The notes under the pieces: model-generated
Told to the model about the DNA's origin: nothing
The model's input: only the letters and a program-made list of their open reading frames with translations
Databases searched by the model: none
Made by a program: the position numbers and the translations under genes
NCBI RefSeq assembly: GCF_047263945.1
Contig: NZ_JBLAVB010000001.1
Coordinates: forward strand, 372,001-436,000
Direction of reading: 5' to 3'
Length of the DNA: 64,000 nucleotides
DNA from: Rhodospirillum sp047263945
GTDB lineage: Bacteria; Pseudomonadota; Alphaproteobacteria; Rhodospirillales; Rhodospirillaceae
Part shown: piece by piece, positions 1 through 8,997 of the stretch
Layout of the letters: each line of letters begins with the position of its first letter
Position numbering within the stretch: position 1 is the stretch's first letter

Positions 1-170
1 AATCCCCAGGCGAAGGGGAGGGCGGCGATAGAACCGACCGTGCCAGGGGCTACGGGACATTGACCGGAGCCGAACCAGGTTGTGATGGCCAGGATGGGCA
101 AGGGGACCGGGATAGGGGCGCGGTCGCGGCGGTCGCTGCCCGATTCGGTCGAATTGGTGGGTAACGTCAT
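1..170 (-). CDS. pgpA: Phosphatidylglycerophosphatase A, N-terminal part (cut by window edge)
   Basis: The reverse strand opens with an ATG at 170 and stays open to the window edge, giving 56 residues. After a polar 20-residue start comes TWFGSGQCPVAPGTVGS followed by a hydrophobic stretch. The FGSG...PxAPGTxGS pattern is the N-terminal signature of PgpA, the membrane enzyme that dephosphorylates phosphatidylglycerophosphate to phosphatidylglycerol. The rest of the gene, including most catalytic residues, lies outside the window. It is divergent from the M23 peptidase gene starting at 545. The family call rests on one strong motif. Confidence 0.75.
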   Translation of the reverse strand, partial: MTLPTNSTESGSDRRDRAPIPVPLPILAITTWFGSGQCPVAPGTVGSIAALPFAWG

Positions 171-544
171 GGTATCCAGGGGTGCAGGAATGGGGGGCTA
201 GTCAGCGGGGCTTGGGCGTTCTCATTTTTTTGTTGTAACACGGTTCACTGAATTTTAAGAGTGAAGCTTGGGTGGGGTGACGTGGGGCATAGTCTTCCCT
301 CTATCCGTTGTCACGGTATCCGGCTCGTTGTCACGGTATTCGGTCTATTCGGCGGCGCTGCCTTTTGATGGCAGCCAGTGTGACAGGGAGTGTGAGTTTG
401 GATCGCCCTTTGGTGCTTTTGATATTTCATGCTATCTTTTAGCGCCCGATTGAGCACCGTTCGCCAATGTCGCCCGTCCCATTCGCTGGTTCGGTGTCCG
501 GTAAACCGGTCCAATTGATTGTTTTGTGGAAACGAGGAGCGTTC
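171..544. other. Divergent intergenic region with a 20-bp tandem repeat
   Basis: This stretch separates the pgpA-like gene from the M23 peptidase gene and presumably holds both promoters. I see no credible gene. A 20-bp direct repeat lies at 306-325 and 326-345, with 17 of 20 bases identical and a shared core TTGTCACGGTAT. A small hairpin (GCTGCC...GGCAGC) lies near 358-376. A GAGGAG ribosome-binding site at about 533-538 fixes the start of the following gene at 545. I could not pick a convincing -35/-10 pair. Confidence 0.4.
306..345. repeat. 20-bp tandem direct repeat
   Basis: Two head-to-tail 20-bp units share the core CGTTGTCACGGTAT and differ at three positions. They lie about 200 bases upstream of the M23 peptidase start. 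Tandem sites of this spacing (about two helical turns) can be regulator sites, but no regulator is known here. Confidence 0.5.
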
Positions 545-1897
545 ATGTCCGAATTTGATCCCCAGGAACTGAGCTTATCCCAATTCCACCGAAAGCTGCG
601 TCGGTATTTTCCCGAGCGCCATTTGATGCTTCGCAGCGATAGCGGCATGCGTCAGGTCACCCTGACCAGCCTTCACCAAATCGTCGTATTGACCGCAGCG
701 GTGATTTTCTTTGGTTGGGTGACCTATTCTACCTCTGCGCTCATTTGGATGGATGACATCATCTCCGCCAAGGACGAGAGGATTGAGGATGCCCGCGAGG
801 CATACAAGTCTCTGTTGGCCGAAGTGAGCGTTTACAAACAGAGGGTCGCGGAAGTCACCAATGCCCTTCAGTCCAATCACAGTCAATTCGCGAAGCTGGT
901 GGACGAGGAAGGTGGATCGGCGACGGTGCCGGACGGGGCAAGCGAGGCTGAGGTCAAGGGGTTGTCGGGGGGGGAGGATGCCGACTTCCTGCAGGAGCAG
1001 CGCCGGTATGATCGGGAACAGCAGATCTTGATGACCCAATTGACGACCCTGCAACAAGGGATGGAAGACTTGTCGCAGGCTCGGGTGCTGCTTACTGATT
1101 TTGACGGGATTGAGTTGGAGATGCGCAAGGTGGTTCTTCAGCGTGATCTGGCTCTCTCGCAAAATCAGGAGTTGACTGGACGTGTGAAGGGTCTGGAAGA
1201 CCAGCTCTCGGACATGGAAGAAGCACAGGTCATGCTGGTCGAGCGGTTTGGCGAGATGGCCCAGGATAAGATCGCGGCCTTGGAAACGGATTTGAGCGAG
1301 ACCGGGCTGGACGTGGATAGTCTGATTAAGCGTAAGAAAAGTGAGAACTCAAGCTTCGGGCAGGGAGGTCCGTTCCTGCCTCTGGAGTTGCCCGATATAG
1401 AGAACCCAGCCTTCGATGCGAGCTTGAATGATCTGAATGATCGGCTGGATCGATGGGGTGCACTGCATAATCTGGTGTTGGATCTTCCCCTTGCTGTGCC
1501 TTTGAACGTAGCCTATCGCGTGACATCACGCTTTGGTGTGCGTAAGGATCCCGTCAACGGCCGTTTGTCTCGGCATGAGGGCTTGGACCTGGGCGCGCCG
1601 ATGCTGGCGCCAATCCTTGCCACCGGGCCAGGAAAGGTAGTTTACGCCGGGTGGCGTGGGCGCTATGGTCGCGTAGTCGAGGTCGATCATGGCATGGGTT
1701 TGAGCACCCGGTATGCCCATATGCGAACGATCAAGGCCCAACTGGGCCAGCATGTGGAGCGTGGCGAAGTGATTGGAGCCGTCGGCAGTAGTGGCCGCAG
1801 CACCGGCTCCCATGTGCATTATGAAGTGCGTGTTAATGGTAAACCCCGGAACCCGGCGGTGTTCATGAAAGCGGGAAAAAATGTTTTCAAAGACTAG
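545..1897 (+). CDS. Membrane-anchored M23 family metallopeptidase (LytM type)
   Basis: This 450-residue protein has a basic cytoplasmic start, one membrane segment (about 45-63), a long coiled coil (about 75-260) and a C-terminal M23 domain from about residue 325. The zinc-site motifs look intact: RHEGLD (HxGxD), a YAHM segment and HVHYEV (HxH). It should therefore be an active periplasmic peptidoglycan endopeptidase. I chose the ATG at 545 because GAGGAG sits 6 bases upstream; a longer reading from 467 lacks this. The last 17 bases overlap the bactofilin gene, so the two are probably co-translated. M23 peptidase/bactofilin pairs are known in other alphaproteobacteria, where the cytoskeletal protein places or restrains the peptidase. 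That role is inferred here. Confidence 0.9.
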   Translation: MSEFDPQELSLSQFHRKLRRYFPERHLMLRSDSGMRQVTLTSLHQIVVLTAAVIFFGWVTYSTSALIWMDDIISAKDERIEDAREAYKSLLAEVSVYKQRVAEVTNALQSNHSQFAKLVDEEGGSATVPDGASEAEVKGLSGGEDADFLQEQRRYDREQQILMTQLTTLQQGMEDLSQARVLLTDFDGIELEMRKVVLQRDLALSQNQELTGRVKGLEDQLSDMEEAQVMLVERFGEMAQDKIAALETDLSETGLDVDSLIKRKKSENSSFGQGGPFLPLELPDIENPAFDASLNDLNDRLDRWGALHNLVLDLPLAVPLNVAYRVTSRFGVRKDPVNGRLSRHEGLDLGAPMLAPILATGPGKVVYAGWRGRYGRVVEVDHGMGLSTRYAHMRTIKAQLGQHVERGEVIGAVGSSGRSTGSHVHYEVRVNGKPRNPAVFMKAGKNVFKD

Positions 1898-2360
1898 CAG
1901 CAAACCGGCGAAGTCCACACCTATCTCCGAGCCACAAAAGGCCGATTCGGCCTCTTCTGAGAGAAGTGTCCCTTCGATCATCAGCTCTGACCTCACGGTC
2001 ACAGGTGATCTCCAGAGTGCGGGTGAAATCCAGATCGATGGTCGGGTCGAAGGGGATATTCGATGTTCCTCTTTGATTATTGGGATTTCTGGGGCCGTTA
2101 CGGGTGAGATTAGAGCCGAACGGATCCGCATGCATGGATCCGTTAATGGTCAGGTGAATGCCAAGTCAGTATTCCTTGCCAGCACGGCGCGGATGACTGG
2201 CGACATCAGCCATGAAAGCTTGGCTATAGAGCCTGGTGCTTATATGGAAGGTCATTGTCGTCGTATCACTGCGCCGACGGATTTGATGCTTACTGATGGA
2301 AAAAAAGGTGGGGATATGAAGCGGCAGGACAAGGCGGAGCAGGCTCCGGTCGCGTCCTGA
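1881..2360 (+). CDS. Bactofilin-family cytoskeletal protein
   Basis: The protein has 159 residues. A polar N-terminal tail of about 35 residues is followed by a central domain with the short beta-helix repeats of bactofilins (DUF583): SDLTVTGDL, GEIQIDGRVEGDI, GAVTGEIRAERIRMHGSVNGQV. A charged C-terminal tail rich in Lys, Asp and Gln follows. Bactofilins polymerise without nucleotide into filaments that often bind the inner membrane and organise wall enzymes. The start codon lies inside the end of the M23 peptidase gene (17-base overlap), and a strong hairpin terminator follows 18 bases after the stop. This is the last gene of the transcript. Confidence 0.93.
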   Translation: MFSKTSSKPAKSTPISEPQKADSASSERSVPSIISSDLTVTGDLQSAGEIQIDGRVEGDIRCSSLIIGISGAVTGEIRAERIRMHGSVNGQVNAKSVFLASTARMTGDISHESLAIEPGAYMEGHCRRITAPTDLMLTDGKKGGDMKRQDKAEQAPVAS

Positions 2361-2378
2361 ACCGATCACCGACGAAAT

Positions 2379-2416
2379 CTAAAAAAGGCACCCATTTATT
2401 TGGGTGCCTTTTTTAG
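2379..2416 (+). terminator. Rho-independent terminator, works in both directions
   Basis: A near-perfect palindrome with CTAAAAAAGGCACCCA and its complement around a short AT loop, flanked by A-runs and T-runs. It ends the M23/bactofilin transcript and, read on the other strand, could also stop the convergent HAD transcript whose stop is at 2486. Confidence 0.9.
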
Positions 2417-2485
2417 ATGGGATCACTCGATAATCCCTGGTGAACGGTCCCCTGGACCTCGAAGGCACTCAGCTTTACGATCCGG

Positions 2486-3181
2486 CTATGAGCGGATGAC
2501 TTGAACAAGTGCCGGAACCGATGTCAGGTCCGGTAGTTCATGGATGGGCCCATGGGATAGGTTTTCCCGGACCTTGCCAAATCGGTTGATCCACGCAGTT
2601 GCAAAGCCGAAGGAGGCAGCCCCAGCAATATCCCACCCATTGGAGGAAAGGAATAGGATCCGCTCTCTTGGAACGCGCAGGCGATCTTGGGCCAGCTGAT
2701 AGACGCTCGGATGGGGTTTGTAAACGGCCACTTCCTCCACCGATAGAACGTGGTCCAGCAGGTCGCGAATGTCGGCGTGGCGGGCGGCGGTGTCAAGCAT
2801 GCGCGGTGTTCCATTGGATAGAATTGCCAGGGGTACCCCCTGGGCCTTCAGCTTGCCCAGGACTTCGGCCACTTCCCCGTAGGCCTCCAGAGTCATATAC
2901 AAGGTCATGAGGCGCTCTCGCAGGTCTGGTGTGATGCCCATCTCCATCGCCTTGTCAGCGTGGTCCAAGGCCTCTCCCGTTACGGTCCAGAAATCTGCGT
3001 GTCGGTCCATCAATCCTCGCAACCAAGTGTATTCCAGCTGCTTTTGGCGCCATAGGGCGGAGAAGTCCTTCCACCGCTCCCCGAGTTCGCCGCTTACCGC
3101 ACGGGCCGCCGCATTTACGTCGAGCAGGGTGCCGTAAGCATCGAAGACGCAGGCTGCCGGAGCGGGGGAAGGATTCGTCAT
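2486..3181 (-). CDS. HAD-superfamily hydrolase, haloacid dehalogenase type II
   Basis: This 231-residue protein matches the length and motif order of L-2-haloacid dehalogenases: FDAYGTL with nucleophile Asp13, LSNGT in motif II, YKPHPSVY with the motif III Lys, and SSNGWDIAGA, which is typical of type II dehalogenases. The second acidic residue of phosphatase-type HAD proteins is replaced by Tyr in DAYGTL, as in dehalogenases. The physiological substrate cannot be told from sequence; many such proteins are annotated dehalogenases without proof. It starts 7 bases after the stop of the lytic transglycosylase gene, so the two probably form one transcript. Confidence 0.88.
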   Translation of the reverse strand: MTNPSPAPAACVFDAYGTLLDVNAAARAVSGELGERWKDFSALWRQKQLEYTWLRGLMDRHADFWTVTGEALDHADKAMEMGITPDLRERLMTLYMTLEAYGEVAEVLGKLKAQGVPLAILSNGTPRMLDTAARHADIRDLLDHVLSVEEVAVYKPHPSVYQLAQDRLRVPRERILFLSSNGWDIAGAASFGFATAWINRFGKVRENLSHGPIHELPDLTSVPALVQVIRS

Positions 3182-3188
3182 GGTTCGG

Positions 3189-5198
3189 TCACCCTTTCAC
3201 GGCGGCACTGGGAGCGTTGACAGGAAGGGTCTCCCCCAGGCGGACCTGATAGACAAGCATTCCCTCAATAACCCGCTGTACGTAGTTGCGGGTTTCCGGG
3301 TAAGGAATCTTCTCGATCCAATCGATGGCATTCTCCAGAGACATGGAGCGGGGATCGCCATTGTCCTTCATCCATCCTATGGGACGTCCGGGGCCGGCGT
3401 TATACCCTGCGGCAGACAAAACGATGGATCCGCCGAACTGCTTCATCAGGTCCCCAAAGTAGCGAGAGCCCAAACGCACGTTATAGGCCGGATCCGAGGT
3501 CAGTTTGTCCTGGTCGAAGGGAATACCTTCTTGGCCAGACACCTTACGGGCTGTCGCTGGCATCAATTGCATCAACCCCAGAGCGCCCACCCGGGATTTG
3601 GCCTTAGGGTTGAAGTTGCTTTCCTGTCGGGCCAGTCCCAGCACTGCGGCCGGGTGGAGGTGTTGGCGGTTGGCGTGGTCGACGACCCGTTCCGTCAGGC
3701 CTGGCGGCAGGGGGTATCCCCCTTCGGTCAAGAGCGATCCGTCAAGGGAAGCACGGCGGGCCATGAAAACCCCCACGCCCAGCTGTCCGTTATCCAGAGC
3801 GATGGCGGCTATGGATGCACGAGATCCCAGGTCGGTGTATTTACCGTTGAGGGTTAGGATGAAGGACATCAATTCGTCTTCGCGTCCCAATTCAGCCAAC
3901 TGTCTGGCGATCGTCACCATTGGGTCGGTCTTTAGTATGGCCAGAGCCTTGTCATCGGGGGCGGGATCGTGGCTGGGGATCAATGTTGACAATGACTTAC
4001 CCAGCTTCTCTGCGGCCAATTGACCGTAGAAGGTTGCTGGGTACAGGGCCGCCTTTTCATACCAAGCCTTGGCCTCTTTGGCTTTTTTCAGAGCTTCCGC
4101 AGCCCGTCCGGACCAGTAGGCACCGCGGGACAGGCTGATTGGTGTGGAAACCCCATCATGGAGGCTTGTGAAATGGGGATAGGCCTTGGTCGGATTCTTG
4201 AGGAAGCGCAGGGCAATCCACCCGGAAAGCCATTCCCCTTCGGCAAAGGCCAGCCCTTGGTCATGTTCGTGGCTTGACGCCAATTTGTAGGCTTGGGAAT
4301 AGTGGTGGTGGTCCATGGCATCGCGGATCAGAAGAGCCCGCTCCCGCCACCATTTGTCTTCCCGCCCACGCGCGGTGCCTTTCTCTTTCAGCAGCAAGTT
4401 TGCTGCAGCGGCCTCTAGGCCTGCTTTGCGGCGCCACCGGACCCGTTCGTAGACGAGGCCCGGGTCACTCCTCAGGTTCTTAGGAACCGCAGCCACTGCG
4501 GCATCGGCATTTCCTTTGCCTGACCCAAGGACTATTCGGGCACTGATCAGACTCGCATGGCCCTTGTCGAGCAATCGAAGCATACGATTTGCCGCGGCAT
4601 ATTGGTCGTCCCAGACCAAGCGGTCAGCCCGTGCCCAGTGGTCATCGGCAGTGAGAAGGATGCGGAAGCGAGCCAATGCATCCGTTTCATCTTTTTGCGA
4701 GAAATCTCCATTAATCCAAGCGTCTCGGGCCAGGGCACGCGCCTTGTCCATGGCTCCCTTGTCCATGAAGGCGCGGGCGAGGACCAGTTTCCCCTTACTG
4801 GAAACGGGGGGGTGGTGCTCGAAAAAAGTAATGGCCTCGTTGGCCCCCGGCTGTCGGTCTAGAAGGTCATTTTCCAATATTCTCTGGATGGTGTTGGTCA
4901 ACGGCCAGTCCGGGTGGCGGTCCAGAAAGGCCACGCGTTCCTTGGTGCCCGGATCATCCTTGCCCCCGTTGACCCGCAGATGGCGCCACCAGATGACATC
5001 GGCGAGCAGTGGGTCAGAGGCTTTGCGGACCAAACTCCGCGCGCTGCTCCATTGGTCATTGTCCGCCGCTTCGAAGGCAGCCGAATAGGTGGCCAAGTCA
5101 ATCGCGGACAAATCGCTTTTTGCCCAAGCCGACGGCGTGAGGGAGAGGGTGATGGCGACAAAGGCAGCGGCTATACTGGGCGAGCGCAAGGTAAACAT
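3189..5198 (-). CDS. slt: Soluble lytic murein transglycosylase
   Basis: The product has 669 residues. It starts with a signal peptide ending near PSAWA (about residue 26), so it acts in the periplasm. A long helical superhelix of TPR-like repeats fills about residues 40-490. The C-terminal SLT domain contains ARQESNFNPKA, with catalytic Glu526, then GLMQLMPATA and YNAGPGR, all hallmarks of family 1 lytic transglycosylases. These cleave the MurNAc-GlcNAc bond and form 1,6-anhydro-MurNAc. Length matches E. coli Slt70. The HAD gene follows 7 bases downstream, and dapA is divergent with about 210 bases between the starts. The slt-dapA-smpB neighbourhood is common in alphaproteobacteria. Confidence 0.95.
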   Translation of the reverse strand: MFTLRSPSIAAAFVAITLSLTPSAWAKSDLSAIDLATYSAAFEAADNDQWSSARSLVRKASDPLLADVIWWRHLRVNGGKDDPGTKERVAFLDRHPDWPLTNTIQRILENDLLDRQPGANEAITFFEHHPPVSSKGKLVLARAFMDKGAMDKARALARDAWINGDFSQKDETDALARFRILLTADDHWARADRLVWDDQYAAANRMLRLLDKGHASLISARIVLGSGKGNADAAVAAVPKNLRSDPGLVYERVRWRRKAGLEAAAANLLLKEKGTARGREDKWWRERALLIRDAMDHHHYSQAYKLASSHEHDQGLAFAEGEWLSGWIALRFLKNPTKAYPHFTSLHDGVSTPISLSRGAYWSGRAAEALKKAKEAKAWYEKAALYPATFYGQLAAEKLGKSLSTLIPSHDPAPDDKALAILKTDPMVTIARQLAELGREDELMSFILTLNGKYTDLGSRASIAAIALDNGQLGVGVFMARRASLDGSLLTEGGYPLPPGLTERVVDHANRQHLHPAAVLGLARQESNFNPKAKSRVGALGLMQLMPATARKVSGQEGIPFDQDKLTSDPAYNVRLGSRYFGDLMKQFGGSIVLSAAGYNAGPGRPIGWMKDNGDPRSMSLENAIDWIEKIPYPETRNYVQRVIEGMLVYQVRLGETLPVNAPSAAVKG

Positions 5199-5407
5199 CC
5201 CCTTAGGCAGTGGTGGGTCCCGGCTGTTCGGCGACTATCCTTATGACGATGGGGGTACTGGCGTTCCATCGCAAGAGCCTTGTTAGATTGGGGCACTTTC
5301 CTGCTATTCGGGGCACGCCGGCCTTGCTCCAAGGCCCGTCTGTGATACAAAGGCCGGTCCGCGTCCCTGCACGCGGCAAGCAAAACCATACTGATCCGGA
5401 GAACACC

Positions 5408-6286
5408 ATGTTTCAGGGCTCCATCACGGCTCTCGTGACTCCCTTCCGCGACGGCGCGGTAGACGAGCGCGCCTTTCAGGATTTCGTGACTTGGCAGATT
5501 GACCAGGGCACGGAAGGCCTCGTTCCCATGGGGACCACGGGGGAATCCCCCACGCTGTCCCATGACGAACACAAACGGGTGGTGGAGCTATGCATCGAAG
5601 CGGCCAAAGGACAGGTTCCGGTAATCGCCGGAGCCGGGTCCAACAGCACGGCAGAGGCCATTGATTTCGCAAAGTTTGCCGCGAAGGCCGGGGCCGAGGC
5701 GGTGCTGGTTGTGACCCCCTATTACAATAAGCCCAACCAAGAAGGCCTCTACCAGCATTTCAAGGCCGTAGCCGAGGCCGTCGATGGCCTGCCGGTGATC
5801 ATCTATAACATCCCAGGTCGTTCTATTATCGATATGAGTGTCGAGACCATGGCGCGGCTTGCTCAGGAGCTGCCAAACATCAAGGGGGTGAAGGACGCCA
5901 CGGCAGATCTGGTCCGTCCCTTGAAGACGCGGTTGGCCATCGGGCCTGAGTTCTGCCAGCTTTCTGGCGAAGACGCGACAATCACAGCCTTTCTCGCCCA
6001 AGGGGGTGTGGGCTGCATTTCGGTAACCTCCAATGTGGCGCCCAAGCTCTGTGCGGAGATGCATGCCGCTTGGAGGGGGGGGGACTTGGAGACCTGTTTT
6101 GCCATCCGTGACAGGCTCATGCCCCTGCATGATGCAATGTTTTGTGAACCCAACCCGGGTCCGGCCAAATACGGCGCCAGCCTTCTTGGTAAAATGACCG
6201 CAGACATGCGCCTTCCCATGGTGCCCTTGTCCGAGGCCGCCAAGAAGAAGATGGAAGCCGCCATGGCCCACGCGGGGATTCTGTAA
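5408..6286 (+). CDS. dapA: 4-hydroxy-tetrahydrodipicolinate synthase
   Basis: This 292-residue enzyme condenses pyruvate with aspartate semialdehyde, the first committed step to meso-diaminopimelate and lysine. Visible catalytic parts are GTTGE (Thr44), YYNKPNQEGLY, YNIPGRS (Tyr133) and IKGVKDATAD, whose Lys162 forms the Schiff base with pyruvate. Length and motif spacing match DapA. I used the ATG at 5408 because the family starts MFxGSITALVTPF; the frame is open from 5210, but the upstream part has no family similarity. smpB follows after 9 bases, so the two are likely co-transcribed. The product feeds wall synthesis, which fits the divergent slt gene. Confidence 0.97.
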   Translation: MFQGSITALVTPFRDGAVDERAFQDFVTWQIDQGTEGLVPMGTTGESPTLSHDEHKRVVELCIEAAKGQVPVIAGAGSNSTAEAIDFAKFAAKAGAEAVLVVTPYYNKPNQEGLYQHFKAVAEAVDGLPVIIYNIPGRSIIDMSVETMARLAQELPNIKGVKDATADLVRPLKTRLAIGPEFCQLSGEDATITAFLAQGGVGCISVTSNVAPKLCAEMHAAWRGGDLETCFAIRDRLMPLHDAMFCEPNPGPAKYGASLLGKMTADMRLPMVPLSEAAKKKMEAAMAHAGIL

Positions 6287-6295
6287 GGCGCTCCC

Positions 6296-6775
6296 ATGTC
6301 CCGTGGAAATGATCTGATATCCCATGGACGGGTCGCGGAAAATCGCCGTGCCCGCCATGACTACGATATTGAAGAAACCCTGGAAGCGGGGATCATGCTG
6401 ACTGGAACGGAGGTGAAATCCCTCCGTTCTGGCCGGGCCAATATTGCCGATTCTTATGCTGGTCCCAAAAATGGCGAGCTACACCTGTTCAATGCTTATA
6501 TTGCCGAATGGCAACAGGCAATGAAGGGGATGGGCCATGAGACGCGCCGGGCCCGTAAGCTTTTGGTCCATAATCGGCAGGCGCGTGAGCTCATCAACGC
6601 GATCACCAGGGATGGCATGACCCTGGTGCCCCTCTACTTGTATTTTAATGATAGGGGGATTGCCAAGCTGACCCTGGGGCTGGCAAAGGGTCGCAAGACC
6701 CATGACAAACGCCACGCCATTAAGGAACGAGAATGGAATCGCGACAAGGCCCGCTTGTTGCGGGCAAAGGGGTGA
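6296..6775 (+). CDS. smpB: SsrA (tmRNA)-binding protein SmpB
   Basis: This 159-residue basic protein matches SmpB over its length: RRARHDYDIEETLEAGI, LTGTEVKSLRSGRANI, a central LHLFNAYIAEW segment and the conserved C-terminal tail KGRKTHDKRHAIKEREWNRD. SmpB binds tmRNA and delivers it to stalled ribosomes for trans-translation; the basic tail enters the empty mRNA channel. The gene lies 9 bases behind dapA. The tmRNA gene itself is not in this window. No anomaly seen. Confidence 0.97.
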   Translation: MSRGNDLISHGRVAENRRARHDYDIEETLEAGIMLTGTEVKSLRSGRANIADSYAGPKNGELHLFNAYIAEWQQAMKGMGHETRRARKLLVHNRQARELINAITRDGMTLVPLYLYFNDRGIAKLTLGLAKGRKTHDKRHAIKEREWNRDKARLLRAKG

Positions 6776-6839
6776 TCCGGATGGCGCGTCACGCCATATG
6801 AAGGGGTGTGATGATCCCCATTGAATAGGAGCCCCCTCC

Positions 6840-7403
6840 ATGCGCCATCGTTTTTCCTTTTGCTTCGCTGCGTTTCTGAGCGCGGTCGGATTTTCTGGTC
6901 CGGCCCTGGCCGAGACGGCCCATGATTTCACCTTCGAAAGCATTGATGGATCCCCATTGCCACTGAAGGCTTGGGCCGGGCGCCCTGTGCTCGTGGTCAA
7001 TACGGCCTCCCGTTGCGGCTTCACCCCCCAATACGAAGGACTGCAAGCCCTGTGGCAGCGCTACCGGGATCAGGGTTTGGTGGTCTTGGGGGTGCCATCC
7101 AACGACTTTGGAGGGCAGGAACCGGGAACGGAGAGCGAAATTAAGGATTTCTGCGAGACCACCTTTGATGTGGATTTTCCCCTGGCCGAAAAGACGGTCG
7201 TCAAGGGGGAGGGAGCCCATCCCTTTTATGCCTGGGCCCGGGACAGTCGGGGTGACCTGCCCACCCCGGGTTGGAATTTCCATAAATATCTGGTGGCACC
7301 GGATGGATCTCTTGCCGGGGCATTCCCGACGACAACGGATCCTCTATCGCCCCAGGTGATTCAGGCGGTTGAAGATACTTTATCGGTGGAAACAAAGCTT
7401 TAG
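6840..7403 (+). CDS. Glutathione peroxidase family protein, exported
   Basis: The 187-residue product starts with a signal peptide (cut near GPALA, about residue 24), so it should act in the periplasm. The thioredoxin-fold domain has the GPx catalytic set: Cys59 in NTASRCGFTPQY, Gln93 in GGQEPG and Trp145-Asn146 in WNFHKYL. The catalytic residue is Cys, not selenocysteine. Cys-type bacterial enzymes usually reduce hydroperoxides with thioredoxin-like donors, and a periplasmic copy would need a donor there. It is preceded by a GGAG-type ribosome-binding site. It is convergent with the 2OG oxygenase gene, the two stops being about 29 bases apart. Confidence 0.9.
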   Translation: MRHRFSFCFAAFLSAVGFSGPALAETAHDFTFESIDGSPLPLKAWAGRPVLVVNTASRCGFTPQYEGLQALWQRYRDQGLVVLGVPSNDFGGQEPGTESEIKDFCETTFDVDFPLAEKTVVKGEGAHPFYAWARDSRGDLPTPGWNFHKYLVAPDGSLAGAFPTTTDPLSPQVIQAVEDTLSVETKL

Positions 7404-7431
7404 AGCTCTTTCTTCATGGATATGCGATCCG

Positions 7432-8136
7432 TTAGCGAGGCGGATCGATCCGGTCTGCGGTGGAGCCATTGATTCGGAACCAGCCGGGAATGGCCAGCCG
7501 TGGCCGGTGGGTGGGGGCTACGGCGTGGGGGATTTCCTCGGATAGGAAAACGGCGACTGTTCCGGCCTTGGGCAGGATCTGGGCGACCTCTCGACCATCC
7601 TCCCCCGCGTCCCAAATAATCAATTCGCCGCCGTCTCGTTCGCTCCAATTGGGATTGAGGTATGAGACAATGCTGACCATTCGGTTCCGCGTTCCCTTCA
7701 GGGCGTCCAGGTGACGGGCATAGAAGCCCCCTGCTTCATAAAAGGAAAAGTGACTTTCAAATTCAAACAAGCCCAGGAAAAGGCGGCGGTTGAGCGCACC
7801 GCGCAACTCTTCCATGATCGACAGATAAGCGGATTCCGCCGGGTCCGCGCCATTTAGCCAATAAATGGACGTCTCCCGAATCGATTGATTGAGGTGATGC
7901 TCCTCCTCCCGGCCAATTCCCGCCTGGACGGGACTGCCCATGCTTTCCAGGACGGCGGCCCGGACTCGCAAGGCGGCCGTCAGGTCGGCTGGAAGAAAGT
8001 CCTCCAAGACGCACCATCCCGTGGTGTACAGGGCCTCGGCCACGGCATCGGAGCGCGATGGTACAACGGGGGAGGTCGGGGCCAGAGAGGGGAAACCCGT
8101 AACCAATTCAGCGGTAGCAGGAAGCAAGGGGTGCAT
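7432..8136 (-). CDS. 2-oxoglutarate/Fe(II)-dependent oxygenase (prolyl-4-hydroxylase-like fold)
   Basis: The protein has 234 residues. The jelly-roll core carries the iron-binding triad His142-x-Asp144 (RHLD) and His204 (IPHAV), followed by HRPRLAIPGWFR, whose Arg should bind the 2-oxoglutarate carboxylate. The pattern YxxGGFYxRHLD...RMVSIVSYLNPNW...GELIIW is that of the SM-20/P4H-like family of bacterial 2OG oxygenases. The substrate is unknown; relatives hydroxylate proteins or small molecules, and a few act in iron-related responses. It stands alone on the minus strand, with about 170 bases between it and the stator operon end. Confidence 0.85.
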   Translation of the reverse strand: MHPLLPATAELVTGFPSLAPTSPVVPSRSDAVAEALYTTGWCVLEDFLPADLTAALRVRAAVLESMGSPVQAGIGREEEHHLNQSIRETSIYWLNGADPAESAYLSIMEELRGALNRRLFLGLFEFESHFSFYEAGGFYARHLDALKGTRNRMVSIVSYLNPNWSERDGGELIIWDAGEDGREVAQILPKAGTVAVFLSEEIPHAVAPTHRPRLAIPGWFRINGSTADRIDPPR

Positions 8137-8306
8137 GGCGGGTGTTCCGTCGGATTGGAGCGCCGATCGGGAACAGAAGGCACCTGGGACCAGGGCATCC
8201 GATCCGTCAGGGATCGGTGCCGGACGGTAGGCGCATATGGGGTGGCTGCCCGCCCCTTGGCAAGCGGAATGCTGGGGGTGTGCGAAAAAACAAAGACAGA
8301 ATCAGA

Positions 8307-8990
8307 CTATTTGCTGGCGTATGTGTTCCGGGGGAAGACCCGTATAACGATGCGGCGGTTGAGTTCCTGATTCAAGGGGATTGGTTGTCCCTCCGGTGTG
8401 CGGTTCGGAACTTTTGGCGCCACATCGGCGTAGGCCACGGCCAGGAGACGTTCCTTGTCGACCCCATCCTGTAGCATCAGTCGCAAGACCCGTGTGGCCC
8501 GCGCAGCGCTCAATTCCCAGTTCGAGGGAAATTCCGGAGTGCTGATGGGGGTGTCGTCGGTATGGCCCTGGACTTCAATCTGGAAGTTCTGATAGCGCGG
8601 TTCGTTCAGGGTTGCAATGATCTGCTCAAGAACCGGAATAGCTTCGGGCAGAATAGTTGCGGAGCCGGGCTTGTAGAAGGCGCTGGAGGCGAATTCGATG
8701 ACCAGACCGTCCTGATCCTGGCCGAGGCCGACCACGTCCTCAACCTGGAGAGTTTTTATCACTTCACTGGCTTCTTTGCGCAGGTCTTCAATGGGTTTGG
8801 CAATCTGCCGACTGCCCATTCCCTCTTGAATGCCGGCCTTCACCTTTTCGTATAAGACCACGTCTACCTTCGACATGGATGCCAGAAGGATGAAAAAGGC
8901 GAGCAAAAGAGTCGTCATATCGGCGAAGGTGAGCATCCAGGTGTCGGTGTCATCTTCTTCTGGCGTGTTGTTCTTTTTGTTACCCAACAT
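8307..8990 (-). CDS. Stator protein of MotB/PomB type with OmpA-like domain
   Basis: The 227-residue product has a short charged N-terminus, one membrane helix (about 17-38) with TFADMTTLLLAFFILL, in which Asp24 is the ion-carrying residue, a linker, and a C-terminal OmpA-like peptidoglycan-binding domain (about 110-225; QVQGHTDDTPIS, NWELSAARATRVLR). The motif resembles PomB more than E. coli MotB, which hints at a sodium-driven unit; this is not proven. I used the ATG at 8990: GGGGAG lies about 11 bases upstream inside the partner gene, and a longer reading to 9029 is not needed. It follows the MotA-type gene by 7 bases. Confidence 0.88.
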   Translation of the reverse strand: MLGNKKNNTPEEDDTDTWMLTFADMTTLLLAFFILLASMSKVDVVLYEKVKAGIQEGMGSRQIAKPIEDLRKEASEVIKTLQVEDVVGLGQDQDGLVIEFASSAFYKPGSATILPEAIPVLEQIIATLNEPRYQNFQIEVQGHTDDTPISTPEFPSNWELSAARATRVLRLMLQDGVDKERLLAVAYADVAPKVPNRTPEGQPIPLNQELNRRIVIRVFPRNTYASK

Positions 8991-8997
8991 AATGCGA

